Positions 1 through 9,239 of a DNA stretch of 64,000 nucleotides are shown here, in pieces (within the stretch, counting starts at the first letter, position 1; the number at the start of each line of letters is the position of its first letter). The DNA is taken from positions 248,001 through 312,000 of the forward strand of contig NZ_CANNDS010000003.1 in NCBI RefSeq assembly GCF_947503415.1, given 5' to 3'. The stretch comes from an uncultured Tateyamaria sp. GTDB lineage: Bacteria > Pseudomonadota > Alphaproteobacteria > Rhodobacterales > Rhodobacteraceae. The notes beneath the pieces are model-generated. The model was not told the DNA's origin. It ran no database searches and saw nothing but the letters and a program-made list of their open reading frames with translations. Both the position numbers and the translations under genes were made by a program.

Positions 1-26
1 AACCCGAAGCGACAAGCGCCGTGGGA

Positions 27-671
27 TTATTCTTCTGTGGAAGTCTCTTCGGCTTCGGTTGCTTCTTCGGCTTCGCCTTCTTCGTTCTCAGACGACCGCA
101 GGCCGGACGGAGCGGAAACCGTGGCAATCACGAAGTCACGATCGATTGTGGGCTTTGCACCTTGCGGGAGTGTCACGGACGAAATGGTGATGCTGTCACC
201 AACCTCAGCTTTGGACACGTCGATCGAGATGCTCTCGGGGATGTCACCCGCTGTTACGACCAATTCCACCTCGGGGCGGACCAGCGACAGCACGCCGCCT
301 TTTTTCAGACCGGGCGAGACGTCTTCGCCTTCCACGTCAACTCCGATGAACAGGTTGATCTTGGTGGTGCGGCGCAGGCGCATGAAGTCCACGTGTGTGG
401 GCAGGTCCTTGACCACATCGCGCTGTACGTCGCGGCAGATGACGCGGACGTCGTCGTGGCCGTCGACTTTCATGTTGAAGAGCGTCGACTTGAAGCGACC
501 GGCCTTCAGCATCTTGAACAGTTTGTTAAAGGGCAGATTGATCGGCAGCGGATCTGTGTCACCACCAAAAACAATCCCCGGAACCATACCGGCACGACGT
601 GCCTGACGAGCGGCGCCCTTGCCTGTCCCCGTACGTTCCAGGGCTTCGAGATCAGGAATCTCTCCAGCCAT
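27..671 (-). CDS. rplY: 50S ribosomal protein L25 (Ctc/TL5 form)
   Basis: This 214-residue protein is the long, two-domain form of ribosomal protein L25, which binds 5S rRNA in the large subunit. Residues about 5-95 form the L25 RNA-binding domain, with the usual [10 protein letters not shown] stretch near the start. Residues about 100-185 form the Ctc/TL5 beta domain, and the last 20 residues are a very acidic, Glu-rich tail often seen in alphaproteobacterial homologues. It is transcribed leftward towards the window edge, where pth commonly follows in relatives; that gene would lie outside the window. The start at 671 gives the family N-terminus [10 protein letters not shown]. The identification is secure. 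Confidence 0.96.
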   Translation of the reverse strand: MAGEIPDLEALERTGTGKGAARQARRAGMVPGIVFGGDTDPLPINLPFNKLFKMLKAGRFKSTLFNMKVDGHDDVRVICRDVQRDVVKDLPTHVDFMRLRRTTKINLFIGVDVEGEDVSPGLKKGGVLSLVRPEVELVVTAGDIPESISIDVSKAEVGDSITISSVTLPQGAKPTIDRDFVIATVSAPSGLRSSENEEGEAEEATEAEETSTEE

Positions 672-819
672 AGTATTTCTCCAAAATTAGGGCAGGGTGC
701 CTCCAAGGCTGTCACCCCGCGTGAAGGCTGCGCTATAGACCGGTTTCGGAGGCATGAAAAGACGCAAAATGCGTGTGTTTTGGCTGGACCGGGCGCGGCA
801 CCCATGTCACCGCTTGGCG

Positions 820-1992
820 ATGCAACTTCTGAACGACCTCATTGCGTCACGAAGGGCGCTCGCTGGCTTCATTGTGGTCGGCTTCGGCTGGGCCGCGTTT
901 TCGGCGCAGATGCCTGTGATCAAGGGACAGGTGGGCGTGGGCGACGGGTTCTGGGGCACGCTTGTGCTGATCGGATCTACGGGGGCCATCATGGCCATGT
1001 GGCTGGCGCCGCTGATGCACCGATTGGTTGGCCGGTGGGCGATGATTGTGGGGGCCGCTTTCATGGTGGCGGGATTCTTGCTGGCCGGTGCCGCCCAGAC
1101 GCCGCTGGTCATCGGCCTGGCCCTGTTTCTGGCTGCGGGCGGGTCAGGCATCGCCGATGTGCTTGCCAATGCCGAGGTGAGCGAAGCCGAGGCCGAGACC
1201 GGGCGCAGTCTGATGAATCTAAACCACGGTCTCTTTTCAATGGCTTACGCGCTGGCTGCCATTGCGGTGGGCTTTGCCCGCGAGGGCGGTATGGGCCCGG
1301 TTGGGGTGTTCATGGGCATGTCGCTGGCCGTTGTCCTTCTGGTGCCGTGGATGATCCTGCCCGACCGCGTGCCCGAGGAAGAGGACATGGCTGATGCGAC
1401 AGGCATGCCCCGCGCGCTTGTCTGGGTGGGCGGACTTGTGGTGCTGTCCGCCTTTCTGGGAGAGGCCGCGTCCGAAGGCTGGTCCGCCTTGCATGTCGAG
1501 CGCACGCTGGGTGGTGGTCCGGCAGAAGGGGCGTTGGGCCCTGCGCTTTTGGCGACAGGCATGGCGGTGGGGCGTCTTGGCGCGCATGTGTTCGGCGCGG
1601 GCTGGCCGCCTTTGCGGGTCATGGTGCTGGCCTCTTGTGTGGCCGGAGTTGGGCTGGCGTTGGCCGGGGCCGCACCGGGGCTGGGCGTGGCCTATGTGGG
1701 CTTTCTGCTGGGGGGCTTGGGCGTGTCGGTCGTGGGCCCGCTGGCGCTTGGGCTGGTGGGGCAGGCGGTGCGCCCCAAACACCGGCTTGCCGCGATCAGC
1801 CAAGCAGCTGCTTTGGGGTATGCCGCGTTTTTCCTTGGCCCTGTGATCATGGGCTACGTGGCCGAAGGGTTCGGCTTGCGCGCGTCCTTTTACGTGATTG
1901 CAGCCATCATGCTTGCTGTCGCTGCCGTCCTGTTGCCCGCTTGGGGAAGGATGCTCGCCCGTCGATCCGCGCCCTTGTCTTCTGCTGGCTAG
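820..1992 (+). CDS. MFS transporter
   Basis: This 390-residue protein is very hydrophobic, with about 11-12 predicted membrane segments and the small-residue-rich helices typical of the major facilitator superfamily. It resembles the family often annotated as sugar or efflux MFS proteins with an N-terminal ASRRALAGF segment. I place the start at the ATG at 820, because the in-frame ATG at 754 adds a charged stretch of 22 residues (MKRRKMRVFW...) that does not look like an MFS N-terminus. The substrate cannot be told from sequence. It stands alone, divergent from rplY and convergent with the flavoprotein gene downstream. Confidence 0.85.
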   Translation: MQLLNDLIASRRALAGFIVVGFGWAAFSAQMPVIKGQVGVGDGFWGTLVLIGSTGAIMAMWLAPLMHRLVGRWAMIVGAAFMVAGFLLAGAAQTPLVIGLALFLAAGGSGIADVLANAEVSEAEAETGRSLMNLNHGLFSMAYALAAIAVGFAREGGMGPVGVFMGMSLAVVLLVPWMILPDRVPEEEDMADATGMPRALVWVGGLVVLSAFLGEAASEGWSALHVERTLGGGPAEGALGPALLATGMAVGRLGAHVFGAGWPPLRVMVLASCVAGVGLALAGAAPGLGVAYVGFLLGGLGVSVVGPLALGLVGQAVRPKHRLAAISQAAALGYAAFFLGPVIMGYVAEGFGLRASFYVIAAIMLAVAAVLLPAWGRMLARRSAPLSSAG

Positions 1993-2029
1993 AAATATCC
2001 CGGGGGGCTGGGGGGCTGGCCCCCCAGCC
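1993..2029. terminator. GC-rich hairpin between convergent genes, dispersed-repeat type
   Basis: AAATATCC (1993-2000) is followed by a perfect 10-bp stem, GGCTGGGGGG (2006-2015) with CCCCCCAGCC (2020-2029), and a 4-nt loop. It lies between two converging genes, so a two-way transcription stop is likely. The AAATATCC-G-run unit recurs at 31113 and, in related form, at 5738 and 47000. Confidence 0.6.
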
Positions 2030-2059
2030 GGTCGCCGCTGCGTGCTGCGGCGAAACACC

Positions 2060-3223
2060 TTACTGCCAGCGTCCCTCGAACCCTTCGGGAACGAGCAAAT
2101 TGTGGCGACCCAAATCAGCCACATTCGTCTCACCACACAGTGCCATCGTGGTGTCGAGTTCTTTGTGAATGACATTAAGCGCCTCTGTCACGCCGGCCTT
2201 ACCCATGGCTCCCAACCCGTACACAAAAGCCCGCCCGATATAGGTGCCCTTGGCTCCCATGGCGAGGGCCTTCAAGACGTCCTGACCGGACCTGATGCCG
2301 CTGTCTAAGTGCACCTCGACCTGATCACCCACCGCGTCAAGAATCGATGGCAGGGCGCGGATTGAAGACAGCGCGCCGTCTAACTGCCGCCCGCCATGGT
2401 TTGACACAATGATGGCATCCGCCCCGACCTTAAGCGCCATCCTGGCGTCGTCTGCGTCGAGAATGCCTTTGAGGATCACTTTGCCACCCCATTGTTCTTT
2501 CAGTTTAGCGACCTTTGACCAGTCGAGGGTCGGGTCGAACTGTTCCGCCGTCCAGGCCCCGAGCGACGAGGCGTCGCTGATGCCGTCCACATGGCCTACG
2601 ATATTGCCGAACTCGCGGCGCTTGGCCGACAGCATCTCGATGCCCCAGGCCCATTTGGTGGCGAGGTTCGCGATGGTTTTTGCCGTCAGTTTGGGCGGGG
2701 CGGACAACCCGTTTTTCAGGTCCTTGTGCCGCTGGCCGAGGATTTGCAAATCAAGTGTGATGACAAGGGCCGAGCAGTTTGCGTCCTTGGCCCGCTGGAT
2801 CAGGCGGCTAACATAGTCCTGATCCTTCATCGTATAAAGCTGGAACCAGAAGGGGGCGGTGGTGCAACCTGCCACATCCTCGATCGAGTTGATGGACATC
2901 GTGGACAGCGTGAACGGTACACCGAATTTCTCGGCAGCGCGGGCGGCTTTCATTTCGCCGTCGGCGTGCTGCATGCCGGTGAGGCCAACGGGCGCCAGCG
3001 CCACGGGCATCGCCACGTCCTGGCCAATCATCTGGGATTTGGTGATGCGTCCCGACATGTCCACGGCCACGCGTTGGCGCAGTCTGATGTCGTCGAAATC
3101 CGAGGAATTGTCGCGGAAGGTCTGTTCCGTCCAGCTGCCGGATTCGCAGTAATCGTAGAACATGCGCGGCACGCGGCGTTCGTAGATACGTTTCAGATCG
3201 TCGATGGTTGTGATGACGGGCAT
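2060..3223 (-). CDS. lldD: FMN-dependent alpha-hydroxy-acid dehydrogenase (L-lactate dehydrogenase type)
   Basis: This 387-residue TIM-barrel flavoprotein of the LldD/glycolate oxidase family would oxidise L-lactate or a similar 2-hydroxy acid to the keto acid, usually feeding the respiratory chain. Visible family marks are MFYDYCESGSW near the N-terminus, PVALAPVGLTGM (FMN contact), the VSNHGGRQLDG motif with the catalytic His and substrate-binding Arg, and VHLDSGIRSGQDVLKALAMGA near the C-terminus. Length and order fit the family. I chose ATG 3223; the reading frame stays open far upstream, but that part has no family similarity. It is transcribed divergently from the Tat oxidoreductase across an operator-rich spacer. 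The exact substrate is inferred. Confidence 0.92.
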   Translation of the reverse strand: MPVITTIDDLKRIYERRVPRMFYDYCESGSWTEQTFRDNSSDFDDIRLRQRVAVDMSGRITKSQMIGQDVAMPVALAPVGLTGMQHADGEMKAARAAEKFGVPFTLSTMSINSIEDVAGCTTAPFWFQLYTMKDQDYVSRLIQRAKDANCSALVITLDLQILGQRHKDLKNGLSAPPKLTAKTIANLATKWAWGIEMLSAKRREFGNIVGHVDGISDASSLGAWTAEQFDPTLDWSKVAKLKEQWGGKVILKGILDADDARMALKVGADAIIVSNHGGRQLDGALSSIRALPSILDAVGDQVEVHLDSGIRSGQDVLKALAMGAKGTYIGRAFVYGLGAMGKAGVTEALNVIHKELDTTMALCGETNVADLGRHNLLVPEGFEGRWQ

Positions 3224-3237
3224 GGCAAATTTCCGAT

Positions 3238-3370
3238 ATTGGTTAGGTTTGCTTACCAATCGAAGAGATTTCGGGCAAGGGATGATGTGCCGCACCTCAA
3301 TAAGGTGCGAAATGGGACTTGTGTGGTGCGATATCGGATTATATATTATGCTATAGTTCGAAATCGCACC
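3238..3370. promoter_or_regulatory. Operator-dense divergent promoter region (GGTGCG/CGCACC repeats)
   Basis: Four copies of GGTGCG or its complement occur here. CGCACCT (3291-3297) and AGGTGCG (3303-3309) form an inverted repeat with a 5-nt centre. GGTGCGAT (3325-3332) and ATCGCACC (3363-3370) form a second pair bracketing an AT-rich core (about 3333-3355) that would suit a -10 region for the rightward gene. A separate inverted repeat, ATTGGT (3238-3243) and ACCAAT (3255-3260), lies next to the leftward start. The downstream MarR-type regulator is the obvious candidate binder. Confidence 0.55.
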
Positions 3371-3382
3371 AATGGAGTTTTC

Positions 3383-4489
3383 ATGACACTGACCCGACGC
3401 AAAACACTGGCCCTTATCGGTGGCGGCACCATCCTCGCGGCAAGCGGCGCAGCGGCAGGATTTGTGATGACCCGAACCCCGCGTATCGCCCTTGCGCCAT
3501 GGGATCAGGCGGGGAGCTATGACGATCCGCGTCTTTTTGCCCTGTCCTATGGGCTGCTCGCCCCGAACCCGCACAACCGTCAACCCTGGGCGGTGGAGCT
3601 GGATGGTGGTGATGGCTTTATTGTTTGGCGGGACAAGGACCTCAATCTGCCGGTGACCGATCCGTTTGCCCGGCAGTTGACGATCGGCATGGGCTGTTTT
3701 CTGGACCTGACACGTATGGCAGCCGCCGAGCGCGGGTTCGATATGCAGACACAGCTGTTCCCGGAAGGCGAAGACGGTCCAGTTGCGGCGTGCCGGTTTG
3801 TCGATGGCGGGGTGCCCGATCCGCTTTTTGCCTACGTCATGGACCGCCGAAGCCATAAGGAGGCGTTTGAGCCCCGCAAAGTGACGGCTGATGCGGCGGC
3901 ACCTTTGGTCGATTACGCCCAATTGCATCTGGGTGGCGACAGCACCGAGCGTCTGCGCACACTTGCGCATGAGGCGTGGCTGATCGAGGTCGCAACGCCT
4001 GCGGCCTGGCAGGAAAGCATTGACCTTTTGCGCATTGGCAAGGCCGAGATCAACGCCAACCCCGATGGGATTGACGCAGGGGGTCCATTTTTGGAAGGGC
4101 TGGCCGCCGTCGGTGTCTTTACCCGCGAAGCCGCATCGGACGTGACCAATCCCGGCACACGAAACGCCATCGAAGAAACGGCAAGCGCGATCCTGGGCGC
4201 GCCCGGATTTGTCGTGCAGACCACCCCCGGCAACAGCAGGATTGATCAGATCGCTGCCGGGGCGGACTGGTTGCGGCTGAACCTTGCCGCAACGGGCGCG
4301 GGTCTGGCCCTGCGCCCGGTGAGCCAGGCCTTGCAGGAATACGCTGAAGTCGCGGGATCCTTCAACGCGATGCAGTCCGAGTTCGCGAACGCCGGAGAGA
4401 CGGTTCAAATGCTTGGGTTGCTGGGCTACGGTGCGCAGACGCCGCGCACACCGCGCTGGCCATTGGAGGCAAAGCGCCTGGATGCGTGA
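3383..4489 (+). CDS. Tat-exported nitroreductase-like (Acg-type) oxidoreductase
   Basis: This 368-residue protein starts with a twin-arginine signal (MTLTRRKTLALIGGG, then a hydrophobic run), so it is probably exported folded with its cofactor. After the signal, the APNPHNRQPWAVEL segment near residue 60 is the FMN-contact region of nitroreductase-fold proteins, in the permuted or Acg-like group. The later AGADWLRLNLAATGAGL segment is the second flavin-fold helix of that group. The reaction is unknown; a reductase or flavin-binding role is inferred. It overlaps the MarR gene by 8 bp (ATGCGTGA), which implies translational coupling and shared control. Confidence 0.75.
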   Translation: MTLTRRKTLALIGGGTILAASGAAAGFVMTRTPRIALAPWDQAGSYDDPRLFALSYGLLAPNPHNRQPWAVELDGGDGFIVWRDKDLNLPVTDPFARQLTIGMGCFLDLTRMAAAERGFDMQTQLFPEGEDGPVAACRFVDGGVPDPLFAYVMDRRSHKEAFEPRKVTADAAAPLVDYAQLHLGGDSTERLRTLAHEAWLIEVATPAAWQESIDLLRIGKAEINANPDGIDAGGPFLEGLAAVGVFTREAASDVTNPGTRNAIEETASAILGAPGFVVQTTPGNSRIDQIAAGADWLRLNLAATGAGLALRPVSQALQEYAEVAGSFNAMQSEFANAGETVQMLGLLGYGAQTPRTPRWPLEAKRLDA

Positions 4490-4928
4490 CAATGACCCGT
4501 CGATCTTTTTCGAAGTTTTCAACGAGATCGGCATTATCGAACAATTGAGCCGCGCCATTCTGGAGGCGCGGCTTCCGCATGGATTGATTGCGCCGCACTT
4601 TTCCGTGTTGAACCATTTGATACGTGTTGATGATGGCCGGACCCCGATGGACATGGCCCGCGCGTTTCAGGTGCCCAAGACCTCCATGACCCATACGCTC
4701 AAGGGACTGGAGGCGCACGGCTTGGTCGAGACCCGGCCGAACCCCGACGATGGCAGGTCCAAGCGCGTGTGGCTGACCCAGGCCGGGCGGGATTTGCGGG
4801 CAGAGGTGATTGCAGGTCTCGCCCCGGATTTTGCGAGGCTTGCAGAAGGTTTCGACGTGGCGCGGCTGGCGGAAATCCGCCCCGTACTGACCGATCTGCG
4901 CACCTATCTGGACGCAGCACGGGACTAA
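4482..4928 (+). CDS. MarR family transcriptional regulator
   Basis: This 148-residue winged-helix protein has the MarR layout. There is an N-terminal helix, then the HTH around residues 50-75 (TPMDMARAFQVPKTSMTHTLKGLEAHGLV), the wing with NPDDGRSKRVWLT, and a C-terminal dimerisation helix. The ATG at 4482 gives the normal family length and overlaps the upstream oxidoreductase stop by 8 bp. It probably controls the oxidoreductase and perhaps the divergent lactate-dehydrogenase-like gene through the GGTGCG repeats upstream. The ligand is unknown. Confidence 0.9.
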   Translation: MRDNDPSIFFEVFNEIGIIEQLSRAILEARLPHGLIAPHFSVLNHLIRVDDGRTPMDMARAFQVPKTSMTHTLKGLEAHGLVETRPNPDDGRSKRVWLTQAGRDLRAEVIAGLAPDFARLAEGFDVARLAEIRPVLTDLRTYLDAARD

Positions 4929-5004
4929 AAGCGCGGACCGGCGCAGGACACCTGCGCTTTACGCACCATTGCCCCGCCTGAATGCGCGCGCTAAAGGGCG
5001 CGCC

Positions 5005-5706
5005 ATGAGCACACGGCCGCATCGCAATTTCTATGGACGCCTCAAGGGCAAGCCCCTGAAGGACAGTCAAAAGCGTTACATCGACGAAGACCTAGCGGCG
5101 CTGTCTCTGGGCCCAGTGTCGTGGGAAGAGAACCCGGAGCGGGTGCCATTGGATCTTGAAGGTCTTTTTGGCGGCAAGCCTGTCTGGCTTGAGGTCGGCT
5201 TTGGCGGTGGAGAACATATGGTGCATCAGGCCGCGGCCAACCCGGATGTCGGCATCATCGGCGCGGAGCCTTACATCAACGGTGTGGCCATGTTGCTGGG
5301 CAAGATCCGGCGCGCGGGTGTGCAGAACCTGGCCGTGCATCCCGGCGATGCGCGGGATTTGATGGATGTGCTGCCCGAAGCGTCGATTGCGCGGGCGTTT
5401 TTGCTGTACCCTGATCCCTGGCCCAAGGCCCGGCACCATCGCCGCCGCTTTGTCACGCGAGAGCATCTGGAGCCGTTGGCCCGCGTGCTAAAGCCCGGTG
5501 CGATATTCCGCGTGGCAACAGACATTCCCGACTACGTGCGCCAGACGCTTGAAGAGGTGCCGAAGGCCGGGTTCAAATGGTTGGCTGAACGGCCCGCTGA
5601 TTGGCGCGACCCGTGGGACGACTGGATCAGCACTCGTTATGAGCAGAAGGCCCTGCGCGAGGGCCGCGTGCCGCATTATCTGACCTTTCGCCGCGTGGCT
5701 GACTGA
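5005..5706 (+). CDS. trmB: tRNA (guanine-N7-)-methyltransferase
   Basis: TrmB transfers a methyl group from SAM to N7 of G46 in the tRNA variable loop. The 233-residue protein shows the SAM-binding motif WLEVGFGGGEHM near residue 60. It also has the acidic AEPYING segment and the family signature YPDPWPKARHHRRRF near residue 135. The C-terminal DDWISTRYEQKALREGR matches the substrate-contact TxYE motif. I prefer ATG 5005 over the in-frame ATG 36 bases upstream, because MSTRPHRNFYGRLKGKPL is the family N-terminus. The gene stands alone on this strand. Confidence 0.96.
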   Translation: MSTRPHRNFYGRLKGKPLKDSQKRYIDEDLAALSLGPVSWEENPERVPLDLEGLFGGKPVWLEVGFGGGEHMVHQAAANPDVGIIGAEPYINGVAMLLGKIRRAGVQNLAVHPGDARDLMDVLPEASIARAFLLYPDPWPKARHHRRRFVTREHLEPLARVLKPGAIFRVATDIPDYVRQTLEEVPKAGFKWLAERPADWRDPWDDWISTRYEQKALREGRVPHYLTFRRVAD

Positions 5707-5737
5707 TCTGCTGTTGCGCGGGTTGAGAGTGCGGGAA

Positions 5738-5775
5738 CGAGGGGCCAGCCCCTCGCGCTCCCCGGGATTTTTTTT
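5738..5775 (+). terminator. Likely terminator after trmB
   Basis: A perfect 8-bp stem, CGAGGGGC (5738-5745) with GCCCCTCG (5748-5755), is followed after 12 nt by eight T residues (5768-5775). The CTCCCCGGGA segment between stem and T-run resembles the dispersed GC-rich intergenic repeat seen elsewhere in the window in the opposite orientation. The long stem-to-T gap makes this an unusual terminator. Confidence 0.5.
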
Positions 5776-5866
5776 GGCCGGAAGAAGATGTGTGGTTGTT
5801 CCCGGTCTGGACGGGCTTATGAGAGCGGGTTAGGTCTGCGCCGAACGAATTGATGCGAGCGCAAAC

Positions 5867-7219
5867 ATGTCCAGCCACGGTGATCCGATCCCTATGACAT
5901 CCTCTGCCTGTGGGCCGCTTTCGGGCACGGCTGAGGTGCCGGGGGACAAATCCATTTCGCATCGGTCTTTGATCTTTGGGGCCATGGCTGTGGGTGAGAC
6001 GACCATCACCGGTCTGCTGGAAGGGCAGGATGTGCTTGATACCGGGAAGGCCATGCAGGCCTTTGGCGCCGAGGTGGTGAACCATGGTGGCGGGTCCTGG
6101 TCCGTGCATGGGGTTGGTGTGGGCGGCTTTGCTGAACCGGATCAGGTGATTGACTGCGGCAATTCCGGCACTGGCGTTCGTTTGATCATGGGGGCGATGG
6201 CAACGTCGCCCATTTCTGTGACCTTTACCGGCGACGCCAGCCTGAACGGGCGACCCATGGCGCGGGTGACGGATCCGCTGGCCTTGTTTGGCTGTCAGGC
6301 GGTGGGCCGGTCGGGGGGGCGCTTGCCCATGACGTTGGTGGGGGCCGCTGATCCCGTGCCTGTGGAATACACCGTGCCCGTTCCATCGGCGCAGGTGAAG
6401 TCTGCCGTGTTGTTGGCGGGTTTGAATGCGCCCGGTGAGACCGTTGTGATCGAGGCCGAGGCCACGCGGGATCATACCGAGCGGATGCTGGCGGGTTTTG
6501 GGGCCGAGATTTCGACCGAGGTGACAGAGGCCGGCCGTGTCATCACTCTGAAAGGTCAGCCGGAGCTGAAACCGCAGCATATAGATGTACCCCGAGATCC
6601 GTCCTCGGCCGCATTTCCGGTCTGTGCCGCGCTGATTGTACCCGGATCGGATGTTCTGGTGCCCAATATTGGACTGAACCCAACGCGGGCCGGGCTGTTT
6701 ACAACCCTGCGCGAGATGGGGGCGGATGTGAGCTATGAAAACGAGCGTGAAGAGGGGGGCGAGCCTGTGGCCGACCTGCGCGCGCGGTTCTCGCCTGATC
6801 TGAAGGGCATCGAGGTGCCTGCCGAGCGGGCGGCAAGCATGATCGACGAGTATCCGGTGCTGTCCGTTGTCGCGAGTTTCGCCAAAGGCGAGACACATAT
6901 GCCGGGCGTGAAAGAGCTGCGCGTGAAGGAAAGCGACCGGATTGATGCGATGGCGACCGGGTTGCGGGCCGCGGGTGTCACGGTTGAGGATGGGCCGGAT
7001 TGGTGGACTGTGACCGGTTTGGGCCATGGCAACGTGCCGGGTGGTGTGACCTGCGCCAGCCATCTGGATCACCGGATTGCGATGTCGTTCCTGGTGATGG
7101 GGATGGGGACGCAAAAGCCGATGTCTGTGGATGATGGCGGGCCGATTGCCACGTCCTTTCCGATCTTTGAGCCGCTGATGGCAGGGCTTGGTGCACAGGT
7201 GCGACGGGACAACAAATGA
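5867..7219 (+). CDS. aroA: 3-phosphoshikimate 1-carboxyvinyltransferase (EPSP synthase)
   Basis: This 450-residue enzyme joins PEP to shikimate 3-phosphate in the sixth step of the shikimate pathway. Family motifs are clear: [15 protein letters not shown] near residue 25, [11 protein letters not shown] near 102, the LNGRPM loop near 125, DPSSAAFP near 245, and KESDRI with the later DHRIAMSF near the C-terminus. Whether it is a glyphosate-sensitive or tolerant class cannot be settled by eye. ATG 5867 is used; ATG 5894 is an alternative that still keeps the whole fold. Its stop overlaps the cmk start by 4 bp (ATGA), so the two are co-translated. Confidence 0.96.
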   Translation: MSSHGDPIPMTSSACGPLSGTAEVPGDKSISHRSLIFGAMAVGETTITGLLEGQDVLDTGKAMQAFGAEVVNHGGGSWSVHGVGVGGFAEPDQVIDCGNSGTGVRLIMGAMATSPISVTFTGDASLNGRPMARVTDPLALFGCQAVGRSGGRLPMTLVGAADPVPVEYTVPVPSAQVKSAVLLAGLNAPGETVVIEAEATRDHTERMLAGFGAEISTEVTEAGRVITLKGQPELKPQHIDVPRDPSSAAFPVCAALIVPGSDVLVPNIGLNPTRAGLFTTLREMGADVSYENEREEGGEPVADLRARFSPDLKGIEVPAERAASMIDEYPVLSVVASFAKGETHMPGVKELRVKESDRIDAMATGLRAAGVTVEDGPDWWTVTGLGHGNVPGGVTCASHLDHRIAMSFLVMGMGTQKPMSVDDGGPIATSFPIFEPLMAGLGAQVRRDNK

Positions 7220-7845
7220 GCGACGCGCCCTTTACTGTTGCCATTGATGGACCTGCGGCGGCAGGCAAGGGTACGATAAGCAGGGCCATCGCGGCGCATT
7301 TCGGATTTGCGCATCTGGATACCGGGTTGCTCTACCGTGCTGTCGGAGCGCTGGTGCTTGATGGTGCGGAGCCCATTGCGGCGGCTCAGGCGTTGGACCC
7401 ACGCGCGCTGGAGGATGCGCGTTTGCGGACCGCGGAGGTGGCGCAGGCCGCGAGCCGTGTGGCGGTGATCCCCGAAGTGCGGGCGGCCTTGCTGGACTTT
7501 CAGCGCGCCTTTGCCCGGCGGCCCGGTGGGGCCGTTCTGGATGGGCGGGATATTTGCACCGTGATTTATCCGGATGCTGAGGCACAGCTTTTTGTGACGG
7601 CCAGTGCGGAGGTGCGGGCCGCGCGGCGTTGGAAAGAACTGCGCGAGAAGGGCGACACCCGTACGTTGGCAGACGTGCTTGCGGACGTGCAGGCGCGGGA
7701 TGCGCGGGACAGTGAGCGTGATGCGGCGCCGATGCGGCCCGCGGACGGGGCCAAGCTGCTGGATACCTCAAAGATGTCCATTGAAGAAGCAGTGGACGCG
7801 GCCATTGCGCATGTCGAGGCCAAAGGCGCTGTACTTCGCGGCTAA
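7216..7845 (+). CDS. cmk: Cytidylate kinase
   Basis: This 209-residue nucleoside monophosphate kinase phosphorylates CMP and dCMP with ATP. The P-loop is at the N-terminus ([10 protein letters not shown]), followed by [14 protein letters not shown], which forms the CMP-binding region. Later, [14 protein letters not shown] and [16 protein letters not shown] supply the Arg-rich lid and the conserved RDxxDSxR block. It follows aroA with an ATGA overlap, an order widely kept in alphaproteobacteria. In many of those genomes rpsA comes next; here the next gene is convergent instead. The stop overlaps the end of the minus-strand neighbour by 4 bp. Confidence 0.96.
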   Translation: MSDAPFTVAIDGPAAAGKGTISRAIAAHFGFAHLDTGLLYRAVGALVLDGAEPIAAAQALDPRALEDARLRTAEVAQAASRVAVIPEVRAALLDFQRAFARRPGGAVLDGRDICTVIYPDAEAQLFVTASAEVRAARRWKELREKGDTRTLADVLADVQARDARDSERDAAPMRPADGAKLLDTSKMSIEEAVDAAIAHVEAKGAVLRG

Positions 7846-8345
7846 GCGTTCAGGGCACTGTTCAATTCTGCCGAATCCATGATCACATATGAGGTAAAGG
7901 CAATCTTCCAGTCTTCGGTCTTGGACCGTCTTAGGATCGAGAACGCCGGGTAGGGCTCTTGCACCAGAATATCGCGGCTGATCAGGCGGGTTTCATGGGT
8001 GGCAACAACTTCGTCCGCGCCGCGGAAACTGGCCGACACGCAGTGCCGTGCCATGAGTGTCACTTGCTGTTTGACAAGATGCGCATGAACGGCGTCGAAG
8101 GTCAGCCGAAGGCTGCTGCGTGTTTCAATTCGGCGTCGCCCGTCGACCGTTTCCATTTCATATGGAAGCGAAAAGCACCGTGCGAACGCAGTGAAATCGC
8201 CTCGCATCATGGCCTCTCCGGTGCGCGCAAGCAGGTATTCTGAAACGTCTTTGGGGGTGCTTAGTTCGTCGGGCATCATTGCTTGGTTCGCCTTCAATGG
8301 GCGGACTGTGTCACATTTGACGAAAAACTCAACGATTTCAGGCAT
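7842..8345 (-). CDS. NTF2/SnoaL-like fold protein of unknown function
   Basis: The predicted protein has 167 residues and no named family that I recognise with certainty. The helix-rich start ([22 protein letters not shown]) followed by beta strands, with a [13 protein letters not shown] turn and a [16 protein letters not shown] end, looks like the NTF2-like cone fold used by many small-ligand enzymes and binding proteins. It lies 40 bp after trpA on the same strand, so it may be cotranscribed. The start is uncertain: tandem ATGs at 8279 and 8276 would drop 22-23 residues that are not obviously part of the domain. Confidence 0.7.
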   Translation of the reverse strand: MPEIVEFFVKCDTVRPLKANQAMMPDELSTPKDVSEYLLARTGEAMMRGDFTAFARCFSLPYEMETVDGRRRIETRSSLRLTFDAVHAHLVKQQVTLMARHCVSASFRGADEVVATHETRLISRDILVQEPYPAFSILRRSKTEDWKIAFTSYVIMDSAELNSALNA

Positions 8346-8385
8346 TTCCCGTATTGCGGGAAGAATTTCGGCGCTTGTCTGCCGA

Positions 8386-9180
8386 TTATGCGGCGTGCGC
8401 GCCGTCAGACAGCGTTTTCACAAAGGCCAGAACATCATCCACGCTGTCGCCTGCTGCGATGCGGCTGACGATGGCTGACCCAACAACGGCGCCGTCGGCG
8501 ACCGACGCAATGGCCTTTGACTTTTCGGGTGTGTTGATTCCGAACCCGACGATGACGGGCAGGTCAGTCGCGGACTTGATCCGCGCCACCTCTGGGCCGA
8601 CGTCGCCGGCGTCTGCCTCGGCGGCACCGGTGATGCCGGTGATCGAGACATAATAGACGAATCCGGACGTGTTTTGCAGGACGCGCGGCAGGCGCTTGTC
8701 GTCCGTTGTGGGCGTTGCCAGACGGATGAAGTTCAAACCTGCGGCCTGCGCGGGGGTGCACAATTCGCTGTCTTCTTCGGGTGGCAGGTCCACGACGATC
8801 AGCCCGTCAATACCTGCGTCTTTGGCCTGGGCCAGGAATGTATCGACGCCGCGCGAATAGATCGGGTTGTAGTATCCCATCAGCACAATCGGTGTCGTAT
8901 CGTCCGTTTCGCGAAACGTGCGCGCCAGTTCGAGAGTGCGATCCAGCGTCATGCCCGCTTCGAGCGCGCGTTGCCCGGCAAGCTGGATGGTGGGACCATC
9001 CGCCATCGGATCGGTAAAGGGCAGGCCAAGTTCGATGATGTCAACGCCGGCGCCGGGCAGACCGCGCACGACTTCGAGTGACGTGTCGTAGTTCGGGTCG
9101 CCAGCCATCACGTAAGACACGAAAGCTTTGCGTCCTTCGGCCGCGAGGGCCGCGAATTTGGCGTCGATCCGGGTTGTCAT
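8386..9180 (-). CDS. trpA: Tryptophan synthase alpha subunit
   Basis: TrpA cleaves indole-3-glycerol phosphate to indole and glyceraldehyde 3-phosphate, passing indole to TrpB. The 264-residue TIM barrel contains the catalytic Glu and Asp in [17 protein letters not shown] near residue 50. It also has the flexible loop [11 protein letters not shown], the [11 protein letters not shown] strand and the [10 protein letters not shown] phosphate loop. I chose ATG 9180 ([12 protein letters not shown]), the family start. No trpB is adjacent, so the partner must be encoded elsewhere, which is not unusual in this group. The NTF2-like gene follows closely downstream. Confidence 0.97.
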   Translation of the reverse strand: MTTRIDAKFAALAAEGRKAFVSYVMAGDPNYDTSLEVVRGLPGAGVDIIELGLPFTDPMADGPTIQLAGQRALEAGMTLDRTLELARTFRETDDTTPIVLMGYYNPIYSRGVDTFLAQAKDAGIDGLIVVDLPPEEDSELCTPAQAAGLNFIRLATPTTDDKRLPRVLQNTSGFVYYVSITGITGAAEADAGDVGPEVARIKSATDLPVIVGFGINTPEKSKAIASVADGAVVGSAIVSRIAAGDSVDDVLAFVKTLSDGAHAA

Positions 9181-9239
9181 CTCAGTCTCCTGTCCGATGC
9201 GCCTCACCTGCCTTAGCAATGCAGGAAAGGCAAGCGTCG

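Noticed and set aside
1237..2175. Long antisense frame opposite the MFS gene, and many similar frames opposite other high-GC genes
   Set aside because: Low-complexity His/Gln/Arg-rich translations are typical of shadow frames in GC-rich DNA.
2060..4654. Very long minus-strand frame extending upstream of the lactate-dehydrogenase-like gene
   Set aside because: Only the part up to 3223 matches the family; the rest is antisense to the Tat oxidoreductase and lacks domain content.
8386..9180. trpA without trpB considered as a sign of a broken tryptophan operon
   Set aside because: Split trp genes are common in this group and the TrpA motifs are intact.
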